Shown here in pieces: positions 25,327-32,983 of a stretch of DNA of 64,000 bases (its first letter is position 1; every line of letters begins with the position of its first letter). A program made the position numbers and the translations under genes. The notes below the pieces were generated by a model. That model was not told the origin of the DNA. It did not search any database and saw nothing but the letters and a program-made list of their open reading frames with translations. Source of the stretch: Gaiellasilicea sp963806955 (GTDB lineage Bacteria; Actinomycetota; Thermoleophilia; Gaiellales; Gaiellaceae); contig CAWDZG010000002.1 of the NCBI GenBank assembly GCA_963806955.1, positions 186,001 through 250,000 of the forward strand, given 5' to 3'.

Positions 25327-25632
25327 TCACAGGCGGTCGAGCGGCGCCATCGTCAGCCCGAAGTCCTTCAGCTGCTCCCAGTAGTGCTCGGCCCGCTCCT
25401 TGTGACCCGCCCAGACGACGGCACGGCCGCTCGAGTGGATGCGGTTCGCGAAGCCGAGGCCGCGGTCGAAGTCGACACCGGGAAGCACCGCCGCGAGCGC
25501 GTAGGCGACCCCGTCGAAGCTGTTGTGGTCGTCGTTGAGCACGATCACCTGCCACGGCGCGTCGGCGTCCCCGCCCGGCCCGGCGGTGCGAGGCTTGCGA
25601 ACGGGGGCTTCGACGGCGGGGCTCACGCGCAT
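25327..25632 (-). CDS. clpS: ATP-dependent Clp protease adaptor ClpS
   Basis: 101 residues. A disordered Pro/Ala N-tail precedes the ClpS core: WQVIVLNDDHNSFDGVAYAL carries the Asn-Asp-Asp of the N-degron pocket, and VHxxG-type FANRIHSSGRAVVWAGHKER forms the second strand-helix unit. It delivers N-end-rule substrates to ClpAP or ClpCP. ATG 25632 gives the family's usual length. It diverges from the aminopeptidase gene across 32 bases, which places a degron-recognition protein beside a peptidase. Confidence 0.9.
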   Translation of the reverse strand: MRVSPAVEAPVRKPRTAGPGGDADAPWQVIVLNDDHNSFDGVAYALAAVLPGVDFDRGLGFANRIHSSGRAVVWAGHKERAEHYWEQLKDFGLTMAPLDRL

Positions 25633-25664
25633 GAACCTAGCAACGCGCCGGTAGGCTCTCCGCC

Positions 25665-26885
25665 GTGACGCCCGCGGAGCGACTGGACCGGTACGCGCGA
25701 CTCGTGGTCGAGGTCGGCGCCAACGTCGGCGAGGGTCAGGTCGTCTGGGTCGCGGCGCTGCCCGAGCATGCGCCCCTCGTCCGCGCGATCGCCCGGATCG
25801 CCTACGAGAAGGGCGCGCGGTACGTCGACGTCGACTACTCCGACCAGCACGTGCGCCGGGCCCGGATCGAGCACGCTCCGGAGGACTCGCTCGGCTGGTC
25901 GCCTCCCTGGGCGCTCGCCCGTGTCGACCATGTCGCGGCGGAGCACGGGGCGCTGATCCAGCTGGTCGGCGATCCGGAGCCGGAGCTCCTGGCCGACCTC
26001 GACGGCGCACGAGTCGGCAAGACACGCGGGCGCGAGCTCGCGGAGCGCTACCTGAACGCCACGAACCAGCGCCTGCTCAGCTGGGTGATCGCGGCCTACC
26101 CGAACGAGGGCTGGGCGCGAACCGTCTTCGGCGAGCCCGACGTCGAGCGGCTCTGGGACGCGGTCGCCACGGCCACCCGCCTCGACGAGCCGGATCCCGT
26201 CGCCGCCTGGCGGGCGCACATCGACAAGCTCGTCGAGCGTGCGGCGATCCTCAACGACCGCGCCTTCGACGCGATCCGGTTCCGCGGCCCCGGCACGGAC
26301 CTGACCGTGGGCCTGATCCCCGGTGCGAGCTGGTGCACCGCGCTCGAGGAGACCGTCGAGGGACGCAGGCACGTGGTCAACATGCCGACGGAGGAGGTCT
26401 TCACGACTCCAGACCGGAGGCGCACTCACGGCACCGTGCGCTCGACGAAGCCGCTGGCGCTCTCGGGAACCATCGTCCGCGACCTCGAGGTGCGCTTCGA
26501 GGACGGCCGCGCGGTCGAGGTGCAGGCGAGCTCCGGCGCCGAGCTGATCCGGGAGCAGCTGCGCCAGGACGAGAACGCCTCCCTGCTCGGCGAGGTCGCC
26601 CTGGTCGACGGCGACTCCCGTGTCGGCCGCTCCGGGCTCGTCTTCCTGAACACGCTCTTCGACGAGAACGCGAGCTGCCACATCGCCTACGGCGCCGGCA
26701 TCCTCGAGGCGCTTCCCGGGGGCGACGGGAAGAGTGACGCGGAGCTCGAGGCGCTCGGCTTCAACAGCTCCACGATCCACACCGACTTCATGATCGGCGG
26801 GCCCGACGTCGAGGTGGACGGCCTCGAGACCGACGGAACCGCCGTTCCGATCCTCCGCCGAGACGTGTGGCAGCTCGGCGGGTGA
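25665..26885 (+). CDS. M29-family aminopeptidase
   Basis: 406-residue metallo-aminopeptidase of the thermophilic AP-T/AmpS (M29) family. Metal-ligand and active-site motifs are VVNMPTEEVFTTPDRRRTHG (about residue 240), SLLGEVALVDGDS (Glu ligand), LFDENASCHIAYG (His) and STIHTDFMIGGPDV (His and Asp ligands). The protein acts in the cytosol on N-terminal residues of peptides. GTG 25665. The H-NOX gene follows after four bases and is probably co-transcribed. Confidence 0.93.
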   Translation: MTPAERLDRYARLVVEVGANVGEGQVVWVAALPEHAPLVRAIARIAYEKGARYVDVDYSDQHVRRARIEHAPEDSLGWSPPWALARVDHVAAEHGALIQLVGDPEPELLADLDGARVGKTRGRELAERYLNATNQRLLSWVIAAYPNEGWARTVFGEPDVERLWDAVATATRLDEPDPVAAWRAHIDKLVERAAILNDRAFDAIRFRGPGTDLTVGLIPGASWCTALEETVEGRRHVVNMPTEEVFTTPDRRRTHGTVRSTKPLALSGTIVRDLEVRFEDGRAVEVQASSGAELIREQLRQDENASLLGEVALVDGDSRVGRSGLVFLNTLFDENASCHIAYGAGILEALPGGDGKSDAELEALGFNSSTIHTDFMIGGPDVEVDGLETDGTAVPILRRDVWQLGG

Positions 26886-26889
26886 CGGC

Positions 26890-27423
26890 GTGCACGGCCT
26901 GATCTTCACGAGCCTGCGCGACTACACGGTCGAGCTCGTCGGAGCAGAACAGGCCGCCGAGCTGTGGGCAGACCGGGTCTTCGAGCCGACCGAGGCCTAC
27001 GACGACGAGTGGTTCGTGGCGCAGCTGGAGCGGCTCGCGTCGACCACCAGCGAGTCCCGGGCCACGGTGGAGCGTGGCTTCGGCGCCTACGCGGCCCGCG
27101 AGACGTTCGCAGATCTCTACCCGGGCTACTACGACGAGAGTGCAGACGTCTTCGAGTTCCTGCTCGGCATCGAGGAGAAGATCCACGGGCTCGTCCGCAC
27201 GACCGTGCCCGGAGCCCGGCCGCCGCACCTGAACGTGCAGCCGCTCGGTGACACGGCCGTGATCGTCTCGTACACCTCGGAACGGAAGCTCTGCAACCTG
27301 CTCGAAGGGCTCGTTCGCGGCGCTGCGGCGCGGCTGCGCCAGACGGTCGACGTCGAGCAGATCCAGTGCATGCACCGCGGCGACCCCGGCTGCGTCTTCA
27401 CCGTCACGCCCGTCGCCGCCTGA
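26890..27423 (+). CDS. Heme NO/O2-binding (H-NOX) sensor protein
   Basis: 177-residue stand-alone H-NOX domain. Axial heme ligand His lies in EEKIHGLVRTTVPGARPPHL (about residue 99) and the porphyrin-binding Y-x-S-x-R motif is present as YTSERKLCNLLEG. The C-terminal strand pair ends CMHRGDPGCVFTV. It binds NO (and perhaps CO or O2) in the cytosol and normally regulates a kinase or cyclase. No kinase or cyclase is adjacent; it follows an aminopeptidase by 4 bases. The partner is therefore unknown. Four cysteines are present, two in CMHRGDPGC, which could bind zinc as in some H-NOX proteins. Confidence 0.88.
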   Translation: MHGLIFTSLRDYTVELVGAEQAAELWADRVFEPTEAYDDEWFVAQLERLASTTSESRATVERGFGAYAARETFADLYPGYYDESADVFEFLLGIEEKIHGLVRTTVPGARPPHLNVQPLGDTAVIVSYTSERKLCNLLEGLVRGAAARLRQTVDVEQIQCMHRGDPGCVFTVTPVAA

Positions 27424-27434
27424 CGCAGGAAGGT

Positions 27435-27718
27435 AACGCCCGGTCACGCGCTCCGTCTTCGAATCGCTTCCCCGGGGGGCGATCGCGTCGCCGGCTCCGG
27501 CCGGGCGAAACCGCGTCACCTGGGAGGGAATCCTTAGCGCTGCTTCCTTCCGGACCTGACGCGGTTCGGATGCTCCCAGTGCGCGGAACCCGACCATCGA
27601 CGCCACGTGCGCGAGACCTGATCCCGTTGAAGCCGCCCTCTGACGGCGTTCGGCCCCGCTGGAGCGGATGTCGGGTTCAGGGAACCGCTAACTCCCCACC
27701 TAGCGCGACCGGGCGGGA
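27435..27718 (-). ncRNA. ffs: Signal recognition particle RNA, large bacterial type
   Basis: The minus strand carries the universal helix 8 core GTCAGGTCCGGAAGGAAGCA (about 27560-27541), closed by CTGGGAG/CTCCCAG. The 5' part reads GCTAGGTGGGGAGTTAGCGG, as in the Alu domain of the Bacillus scRNA. The ends pair as GCCCGGTCGCGC (27715-27704) with GCGTGACCGGGC (27449-27438), giving a length near 280 nt. It pairs with Ffh for co-translational targeting. Location upstream of dnaX matches the classic scr-dnaX-ybaB-recR order, although here it is on the opposite strand. Confidence 0.88.
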
Positions 27719-27754
27719 AGAGGGTAGCACCGCCGCTATCCTGTGCACCGTCCC

Positions 27755-27826
27755 GGGCGCATAGCTCAGCGGGAGAGCGCTCGCTTCACACGCGAGAGGT
27801 CCCTGGTTCAATCCCAGGTGCGCCCA
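27755..27826 (+). tRNA. tRNA-Val(CAC)
   Basis: 72-nt cloverleaf. Acceptor GGGCGCA/TGCGCCC, D-arm GCTCAGCGGGAGAGC, anticodon stem CTCGC/GCGAG around TTCACAC with anticodon CAC, T-arm CCTGGTTCAATCCCAGG and discriminator A. CCA is not encoded. A TATCCT box at 27737-27742 could be its -10. Confidence 0.95.
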
Positions 27827-27842
27827 TCACCATCGGACCGGG

Positions 27843-28631
27843 CTACGCGGGCTGCAGGTACCGCGACCGGGCGGACTCGAGCACGCGCTCCGCACTCGCT
27901 GGGAGCTCGGCCGTCACCCACATCAGCGCCAGCTGCGCCGCCGGGATCGGTGTCCGGCGGATGTCGCCGGCGATCATCGAGTAGACGCGGCCGGCACCGG
28001 CCGTGCCCAGCTCTTCCTCGAGCGCCCCGTCGACCGCGCGGTGCAGCCGCTCGGGGTCGTTGGCGGCAAGCACGTGCGAGTGCACGCGACACACGTGTGG
28101 GAGCAACGTGTCCTGGGCGTCGCGGTCGAACACGTCGAGCTTGTAGGCACAGAGAAGCGAGAAGTTCCGCTGCTCGTGCGCGAGATCGTGCCAGAGCTCC
28201 TCGAGCGCGATCGCGGGCGCCTCGCCGACCTCCTGATTGAGGATGTCCACCATCTCGCCGAACGCGCGGATCGACTTGTGGGGAAACTGCTTCGCCACCT
28301 GACGGACGAGCGCGCCGACGACGCGGTCGAACCGGCGCGGCGAGGGCATCCCGTCCACCATGAATGCAGCGAGCAGCTCGTTTGCGTCTCGGCTCACGAC
28401 CTGTCCCGTGGCCTTGAGGCCCGGGACGTCCCAGCCCTGCTCGGTCAAGCGCTCGGCGAAGCGCTGCCAGTGCTCGGGCGTCGCGATCACGACGGCCGGC
28501 TCGCCGTCCTCGATGCCCGCAGAGAGGTACCGGACGACGGAGTCGGCGAGCTCGCCGGCGTCGCGGTAGACCTGGACGCCGTGGTCGGTCGGCACCGAGT
28601 AGTTGATGAACCGATGCCAGGAACGCTCCAT
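27843..28631 (-). CDS. MEDS-domain (DcmR-like) sensory protein
   Basis: 262 residues. The N-terminal 160 match the MEDS sensory domain: HGVQVYRDAGELADSVVRYL, GEPAVVIATPEHWQRFAERL and VDGMPSPRRFDRVVGALVRQ, then HKSIRAFGEMVDILNQEVGE, a P-loop-like RecA/KaiC-derived fold. The C-terminal helices (about 190-262) are unassigned. Such proteins act as cytosolic input modules in methylotroph and actinobacterial signalling, often beside kinases or anti-sigma factors. ATG 28631 is preferred because SWHRFINYS begins the conserved part; ATG 28655 would add 8 residues. Confidence 0.75.
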   Translation of the reverse strand: MERSWHRFINYSVPTDHGVQVYRDAGELADSVVRYLSAGIEDGEPAVVIATPEHWQRFAERLTEQGWDVPGLKATGQVVSRDANELLAAFMVDGMPSPRRFDRVVGALVRQVAKQFPHKSIRAFGEMVDILNQEVGEAPAIALEELWHDLAHEQRNFSLLCAYKLDVFDRDAQDTLLPHVCRVHSHVLAANDPERLHRAVDGALEEELGTAGAGRVYSMIAGDIRRTPIPAAQLALMWVTAELPASAERVLESARSRYLQPA

Positions 28632-28725
28632 CCGACCGATGGTAGCGCCTGCCACATTGCAGTACGGCCAGTCTCGCCACGGCGGGGGCCGAACCGGCCG
28701 GGAAGCGCACGGCTAAGATCGACGG

Positions 28726-30360
28726 GTGGCTGCGCTCTACCGCAAGTACCGCCCGCTGGACTTCGACGACGTCGTCGGCCAGGAAGCGGTCGTGCGGACG
28801 CTCCGGAACGCGATCGAGCTCGGCCAGCTGCGCCAGGCCTACCTCTTCGCCGGCCCGCGAGGCACCGGCAAGACCTCGATGGCGCGCATTCTCGCGAAGG
28901 CGCTCAACTGCGAGACAGGCCCCACGCCGACGCCGGACAAGGTCTGCCATGCCTGCGTCTCGATCGCGAACGGCACCTCTCTCGACGTCGTCGAGATGGA
29001 TGCGGCGTCCCAGCGCGGCATCGACGACATCCGTGAGATCCGCGAGCGGGTGATCCTGCAGCCGGCCGAGGGCCGCTACAAGGTCTACATCCTCGACGAG
29101 GCGCACCAGCTGACGGACGCCGCCTGGAACGCGCTGCTGAAGCTGATCGAGGAGCCCCCTCCCCACCTCGTCTTCGTCTTCTGCACGACCGAGCTGTCGA
29201 AGGTGATGGCGACGGTGCGCTCGCGCTGCCAGACCTTCGTCTTCGCACGACCGCGCCTCCCCGAGCTCGTGCGCGTGCTGCGCCGGATCGCGGACGCCGA
29301 GCAGATCGAGGCGCCCGACGCCGCCCTCGCGCTGATCGCGCGCGGCGCACGCGGCTCCTTCCGTGACGCGGTCTCGACGCTCGACCAGCTCGCCTCCGCG
29401 ACCGGTAACACGATCGACGTCCAGTCGGTGCTGCAGTTGCTGGGCGCGGTCGAGGAGGACGCGCTCTTCCGGCTCTGCGACGCGATCGTCGACCGCGACA
29501 CGGCCGGCGCGCTCCTCTTCCTCGAGGAGCTTGCCGAGCAGGGCCAGGATCTCGGCCGGCTCGTCACCGACCTGCTCGAGCACCTGCGGCATCTGCTGCT
29601 CGTCCAGCACATGGGCCACGTCCCCGACTCGCTCCCCGTCACCGACGAGACGCGCGAGCGCCTGCGTGAACAGGCGAACCAGCTGCCCGCCCCGACGGTG
29701 CTGCGACTCTGCGACCTGCTCGCGGTCGCGGTCGACGACTCGCGCCAGGGAGCCGACCCGCGGCTGCCGCTCGAGCTCGCGCTCGTGAAGGTGACGAGCC
29801 CCGGCTCCGATCTCTCGCGCGAGTCGCTCGCCTTCCGAGTCGAGCAGCTCGAGCAGCGGCAGACCGGCGCCCCGATAGCACCGCCCGCCGTCACGCCGCC
29901 GCGACCCACGCCTTCGACACCACAACCTGCGCCGCCCGAGGAGCCGCCTCCCGCTGCCGCCGCCGCGGCCATCCCGGCGGGGTCGCCGCCGCTCGCACTC
30001 GCCCAGCTCCAGGACGCCTGGCAGCGCACCGTGCTCCCGGCGATCCAGTCGCGCTCGATCCCCGTCGCGTCCCTGCTCGGTGAAGCCCATCCGGCGGCGC
30101 TCGAGTCCGAGATGCTGACGCTCGAGTTCCCCGCCACGGCCGACTTCCACCGGCGGCAGGCCGAGGAGCCGAAGAACGTCAGCGTGATCCGCGACGCGCT
30201 CTACGAGGTGACCGGACACCGGCTCGGCGTCACGCTCGAGCTCGGCGCGGCCGCCGCGGCCGACGACGAGCAGGAAGAGGACGAGCTCACCGAGGATGCG
30301 CTGATCTCGATGTTCAAGGACACGTTCGACGCCCAGGAAGTGGAGGACACGACACGATGA
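28726..30360 (+). CDS. dnaX: DNA polymerase III subunit gamma/tau
   Basis: 544 residues; the ATPase core of the clamp loader. MAALYRKYRPLDFDDVVGQE is the family hallmark. Walker A is GPRGTGKTSMARILAKAL, Walker B/DEAH is VYILDEAHQLTDAAWNALLK, and sensor 2 lies in GSFRDAVSTLDQ. The zinc-finger region NCETGPTPTPDKVCHAC has only three of the four usual cysteines. A Pro/Ala-rich linker (about residues 385-420) precedes a short tau-like C-terminus ending in a highly acidic segment. It overlaps ybaB by ATGA, the typical pairing. Confidence 0.96.
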   Translation: MAALYRKYRPLDFDDVVGQEAVVRTLRNAIELGQLRQAYLFAGPRGTGKTSMARILAKALNCETGPTPTPDKVCHACVSIANGTSLDVVEMDAASQRGIDDIREIRERVILQPAEGRYKVYILDEAHQLTDAAWNALLKLIEEPPPHLVFVFCTTELSKVMATVRSRCQTFVFARPRLPELVRVLRRIADAEQIEAPDAALALIARGARGSFRDAVSTLDQLASATGNTIDVQSVLQLLGAVEEDALFRLCDAIVDRDTAGALLFLEELAEQGQDLGRLVTDLLEHLRHLLLVQHMGHVPDSLPVTDETRERLREQANQLPAPTVLRLCDLLAVAVDDSRQGADPRLPLELALVKVTSPGSDLSRESLAFRVEQLEQRQTGAPIAPPAVTPPRPTPSTPQPAPPEEPPPAAAAAAIPAGSPPLALAQLQDAWQRTVLPAIQSRSIPVASLLGEAHPAALESEMLTLEFPATADFHRRQAEEPKNVSVIRDALYEVTGHRLGVTLELGAAAAADDEQEEDELTEDALISMFKDTFDAQEVEDTTR

Positions 30361-30683
30361 GCAAGCTCGACATGAACAAGCTGATGCAGCAGGCCCAGCA
30401 GATGCAGTCGCAGATGCAGCAGCTGCAAGAGGAAGTCGCGAACGAAGTCGTCGAGGCCTCGGCCGGCGGCGGCATGGTCACGGTGAAGGCGACCGGCGGG
30501 GGCGAGATCGTCGGGATCACGATCGATCCGAAGGCGATCGACCCGGACGATCCCGAGCTGCTCGCCGACCTGGTGCTCGCGGCCGTGAACGAAGCGCTCC
30601 GCTCCGCGAGTCAGCTGATGGAGTCGAAGATGCAGGGCGTGATGCCCGGCGGTCTCGGCGGCCTCGGCTTGCCCGGTTTCTAG
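30357..30683 (+). CDS. YbaB/EbfC nucleoid-associated protein
   Basis: 108 residues. The Gln/Met-rich N-terminal helix (KLMQQAQQMQSQMQQLQEEV) and the central sheet VEASAGGGMVTVKATGGGEI with GITIDPKAIDPDDPELLADL are diagnostic. It forms DNA-binding dimers and is regularly located between dnaX and recR. Here recR is 4.7 kb away, separated by a sigma factor, EamA/LysR and regulators. ATG 30357 overlaps the dnaX stop. Confidence 0.95.
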   Translation: MSKLDMNKLMQQAQQMQSQMQQLQEEVANEVVEASAGGGMVTVKATGGGEIVGITIDPKAIDPDDPELLADLVLAAVNEALRSASQLMESKMQGVMPGGLGGLGLPGF

Positions 30684-30693
30684 GACGGAAACG

Positions 30694-30722
30694 CGAAGGG
30701 GGGCCTGGACGGCCCCCCTTCG
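30694..30722. terminator. Perfect 12-bp hairpin terminator
   Basis: CGAAGGGGGGCC and GGCCCCCCTTCG enclose TGGAC. It lies 10 bases after ybaB and 18 bases from the convergent sigma factor stop, so it probably serves both directions. Only a short T/A bias is present near it. Confidence 0.75.
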
Positions 30723-30740
30723 ACGAACTGCGCTGGTCTG

Positions 30741-31832
30741 TTAAGCGGCGCCGGCGAGCTTGTCGCGCGACGGGAGTGCCTCCGTCCGCAGCCGCTCCTC
30801 GAGGCGCCCGAGGGCGCTCGACTCGAGCTGGCGGATCCGCTCGCGGGTGAGCCCGAGCTTCTTGCCGATCTGCTCCAGGCTCGCGCCCTCCTCGCCCGGC
30901 ACGAAGCCGAAGCGAAGCTCGAGCACGACGCGCTCGCGCTCGGGCAGCGAGTCGAGTGCGTTGCGCACGCGCTGCTGCTCGAGCGAGACGTCGGCCTGCT
31001 CGATCGGGTCGTCAGCGGTGCGGTCGGCGAAGAGATCGCCCAGCTCGCCGTCGCCGTCGCCGATCGTCTGGTTCAGCGACACGGACGCCTCGACGGCGTC
31101 GAGCGCCTCCTCGACGTGATGCGGCTTCAGCTCGGTCGCCGCCGCCAGTTCGGCGATCGTGGCCGGACGGCCGTGGACCGCCTCGAGCTGCTGCTTGGCG
31201 CGGCGAAGCTTCAGACGACGCTCCTGCACGTGCACGGGGATCCGGATCGTGTCGGACTGGTTCGCGACCGCGCGCTGACAGGCCTGGCGGATCCACCAGG
31301 TTGCGTACGTCGAGAACTTGAATCCCTTGCGATAGTCGAACTTCTCGACCGCGCGGTTGAGCCCGATCGTGCCGTCCTGGATCAGGTCGAGCAGCGGCAG
31401 GCCGTGCCCCTGGTAACGCTTGGCGATCGAGACGACGAGCCGCAGGTTCGCGTTCGTCATCCGCTCCTTCGCGGCCGCGTCGCCCTTCTCGATCCGCTTC
31501 GCGAGCGCGACTTCCTCGGCCGCCGTCAGCAGCTCGTGGCGGCCGATCTCGTTCAGGAAGAGCTGCAGGCTGTCGGTCGTGCCCGTCCCGGCGGACGGGC
31601 GCAGGTCGAGCTCGAGCTCGGCGTCGTCGCCGCTCGGCTCGATCTCGACCTCGGCGGCCACGAGCGCGCTGCGAAGCGCCTCGATTGCCTCCTCGTCGAG
31701 GTCGTGCTCGAGGTGCAGAGCCTCCAGCTCGGTTGCGGGCACGCTGCCGCGCTCCTCTGCGTCGTGCAGGAAGGCGATCAGGGCCGGGTTCAGTTCGAGG
31801 GCGTCAGTGCCCAGGGCTTCATCGGTGCGCAT
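30741..31832 (-). CDS. Sigma-70 family primary-type sigma factor
   Basis: 363 residues. A region 1.1-like N-terminus (ELNPALIAFLHDAEERGSVP) and acidic spacer precede regions 1.2-2.4: DSLQLFLNEIGRHELLTAAE, NLRLVVSIAKRYQGHGLPLL, the RpoD box DLIQDGTIGLNRAVEKFDY and KFSTYATWWIRQACQRAVAN. Region 3 (TIRIPVHVQERRLKLRRAKQ) and region 4 (LPERERVVLELRFGFVPGEE; SLEQIGKKLGLTRERIRQLE) complete it. The complete set makes it a group 1 or 2 sigma factor. ATG 31832 has GGAGGA just upstream with short spacing; the longer start at 31877 is less likely. Confidence 0.93.
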   Translation of the reverse strand: MRTDEALGTDALELNPALIAFLHDAEERGSVPATELEALHLEHDLDEEAIEALRSALVAAEVEIEPSGDDAELELDLRPSAGTGTTDSLQLFLNEIGRHELLTAAEEVALAKRIEKGDAAAKERMTNANLRLVVSIAKRYQGHGLPLLDLIQDGTIGLNRAVEKFDYRKGFKFSTYATWWIRQACQRAVANQSDTIRIPVHVQERRLKLRRAKQQLEAVHGRPATIAELAAATELKPHHVEEALDAVEASVSLNQTIGDGDGELGDLFADRTADDPIEQADVSLEQQRVRNALDSLPERERVVLELRFGFVPGEEGASLEQIGKKLGLTRERIRQLESSALGRLEERLRTEALPSRDKLAGAA

Positions 31833-31976
31833 ATTCCTCCAACGTGGTGTTCGGGTCGTAGCCGGCGCAAACCTCACGGCAGCCTCACGGACTGCGGGGA
31901 GCGCCGCTGAGAGTTAGAACGCCGCAGAGCGGCAATTCATTTCACACATTCTCGCTTTCTCACAAAATCCTTACCT
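31833..31976 (-). promoter_or_regulatory. AT-rich leader region before the sigma factor gene
   Basis: 144 bases between the EamA stop and the sigma ATG. The far part (about 31935-31975) is AT-rich for this genome, and a small GCCGC-TCT-GCGGC hairpin lies near 31922-31934. I cannot fix a -35/-10 pair with confidence. The location suits the sigma gene promoter and a 5' leader of about 90 bases. Confidence 0.35.
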
Positions 31977-32909
31977 CTAGGCTGCCAGCGGCTCGGCGGC
32001 GGGCAGGGGTTGTGCCGGTGCCGGCTGGGGGACGGGATACAGCTTCGGCCGGCGGCGCAGCTGCAGGACGACGACTGCGGAGACGACGAGCGCGGCGCCG
32101 AGCAGCTGCACCGGCGCGAGCCTCTCCGCGAAGACAAGTGCGGAGAGAGCAATCGTGACCGGTGGCTCGACCGTACCGAGAATCGTCGCCCGGGATGGGC
32201 CTATCCGCTTGACGCCACCCAGAAACGCGCCGATCGGCAACACGGTCGCCACGAGCGCCGTCAGGGCGATGATCGCCAGCGTCGAAGGGGCGACGAGCTC
32301 CAGCGATCCCGTCGCAGCGCCGCCGAGCGAGAAGGCGGTTGCGGCGCCGGCACAGAGCATCGTCGCGAGGACGAGCGGCTCCGTCGTCCCGAGCAGACGG
32401 TCCGAGCAGAGGACGTAGGCCGCGTAGCCGAGCGCCGCACCGAGCGCGAACGCGATGCCGACGGGGTCGAGCGAGCCGCCGAAGCCGCCGGCGAGGACGA
32501 GCGCGACACCGGTCAGCGCGATCGCCAGCGCCGCGACCCGGCGGCGGCTGGCCCGCTCGCGGCGAAGGATGACCGCGCCCGCGACCACGAGCGCCGGATA
32601 GCCCGCCATCAGCAGGGACGCGAGCGAGACGTCGATCCGCTCGAGCGACGCGAAGAAGAGCCCGGTCTCGAGCCCGTACACGGTCAGACCGAGCACGAAC
32701 GGTGGCAGCAGCGTCCGCAACGGGGCGGCCGCGAGCGCCCGCCGCGCGAGCAGGCCGAAGACGAGGGCGGCCAGGAGGAAGCGGACGGAGCCGACCGACG
32801 CGATCGTCGCGCCCCGATCGAAGGCGAGGCGCACGAGCACCGGCTGGAGCGCGAACAGCGCGCCGGCGGCGAGGCAGAGCAGCGGGCCGGTGGAGAGACG
32901 GATGGGCAC
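31977..32909 (-). CDS. EamA-family (DMT) transporter
   Basis: 310 residues, ten predicted membrane helices in two EamA repeats (GPLLCLAAGALFALQPVLVR begins the first; GIAFALGAALGYAAYVLCSD the second). Typical motifs are RFLLAALVFGLLARRAL and the repeat-end TVEPPVTIALSALVFAERL. It is probably an exporter of a small metabolite or amino acid. GTG 32909 is preferred because it puts the first helix near residue 8; ATG 32969 would add 20 residues and begin inside the LysR-type palindrome. Divergent from a LysR gene that is the likely regulator. Confidence 0.85.
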   Translation of the reverse strand: MPIRLSTGPLLCLAAGALFALQPVLVRLAFDRGATIASVGSVRFLLAALVFGLLARRALAAAPLRTLLPPFVLGLTVYGLETGLFFASLERIDVSLASLLMAGYPALVVAGAVILRRERASRRRVAALAIALTGVALVLAGGFGGSLDPVGIAFALGAALGYAAYVLCSDRLLGTTEPLVLATMLCAGAATAFSLGGAATGSLELVAPSTLAIIALTALVATVLPIGAFLGGVKRIGPSRATILGTVEPPVTIALSALVFAERLAPVQLLGAALVVSAVVVLQLRRRPKLYPVPQPAPAQPLPAAEPLAA

Positions 32910-32966
32910 TCGCGCACGGTATTGCGGGGCGAGCGGAAGGACAAGTCGCCAGTTCTCTTGAAGAAC

Positions 32967-32983
32967 CATAGGATCTACCTATG
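32967..32983. promoter_or_regulatory. LysR-type palindrome in the EamA/LysR divergent region
   Basis: Perfect CATAGG-ATCTA-CCTATG, a 17-bp inverted repeat of the T-N11-A kind bound by LysR proteins. Its right arm contains the LysR start codon (ATG 32981), so binding would also cover the regulator's own translation start, fitting autoregulation. Confidence 0.6.

Noticed and set aside
26788..27606. Long minus-strand open frame opposite the H-NOX gene
   Set aside because: Shadow of the high-GC plus-strand coding sequence; no family-like segments, and it runs into the SRP RNA.
27743..28240. Open frame reading through tRNA-Val on the plus strand
   Set aside because: It is Arg/Ala/Pro low-complexity, passes through a tRNA and lies opposite a MEDS-domain gene with clear homology.
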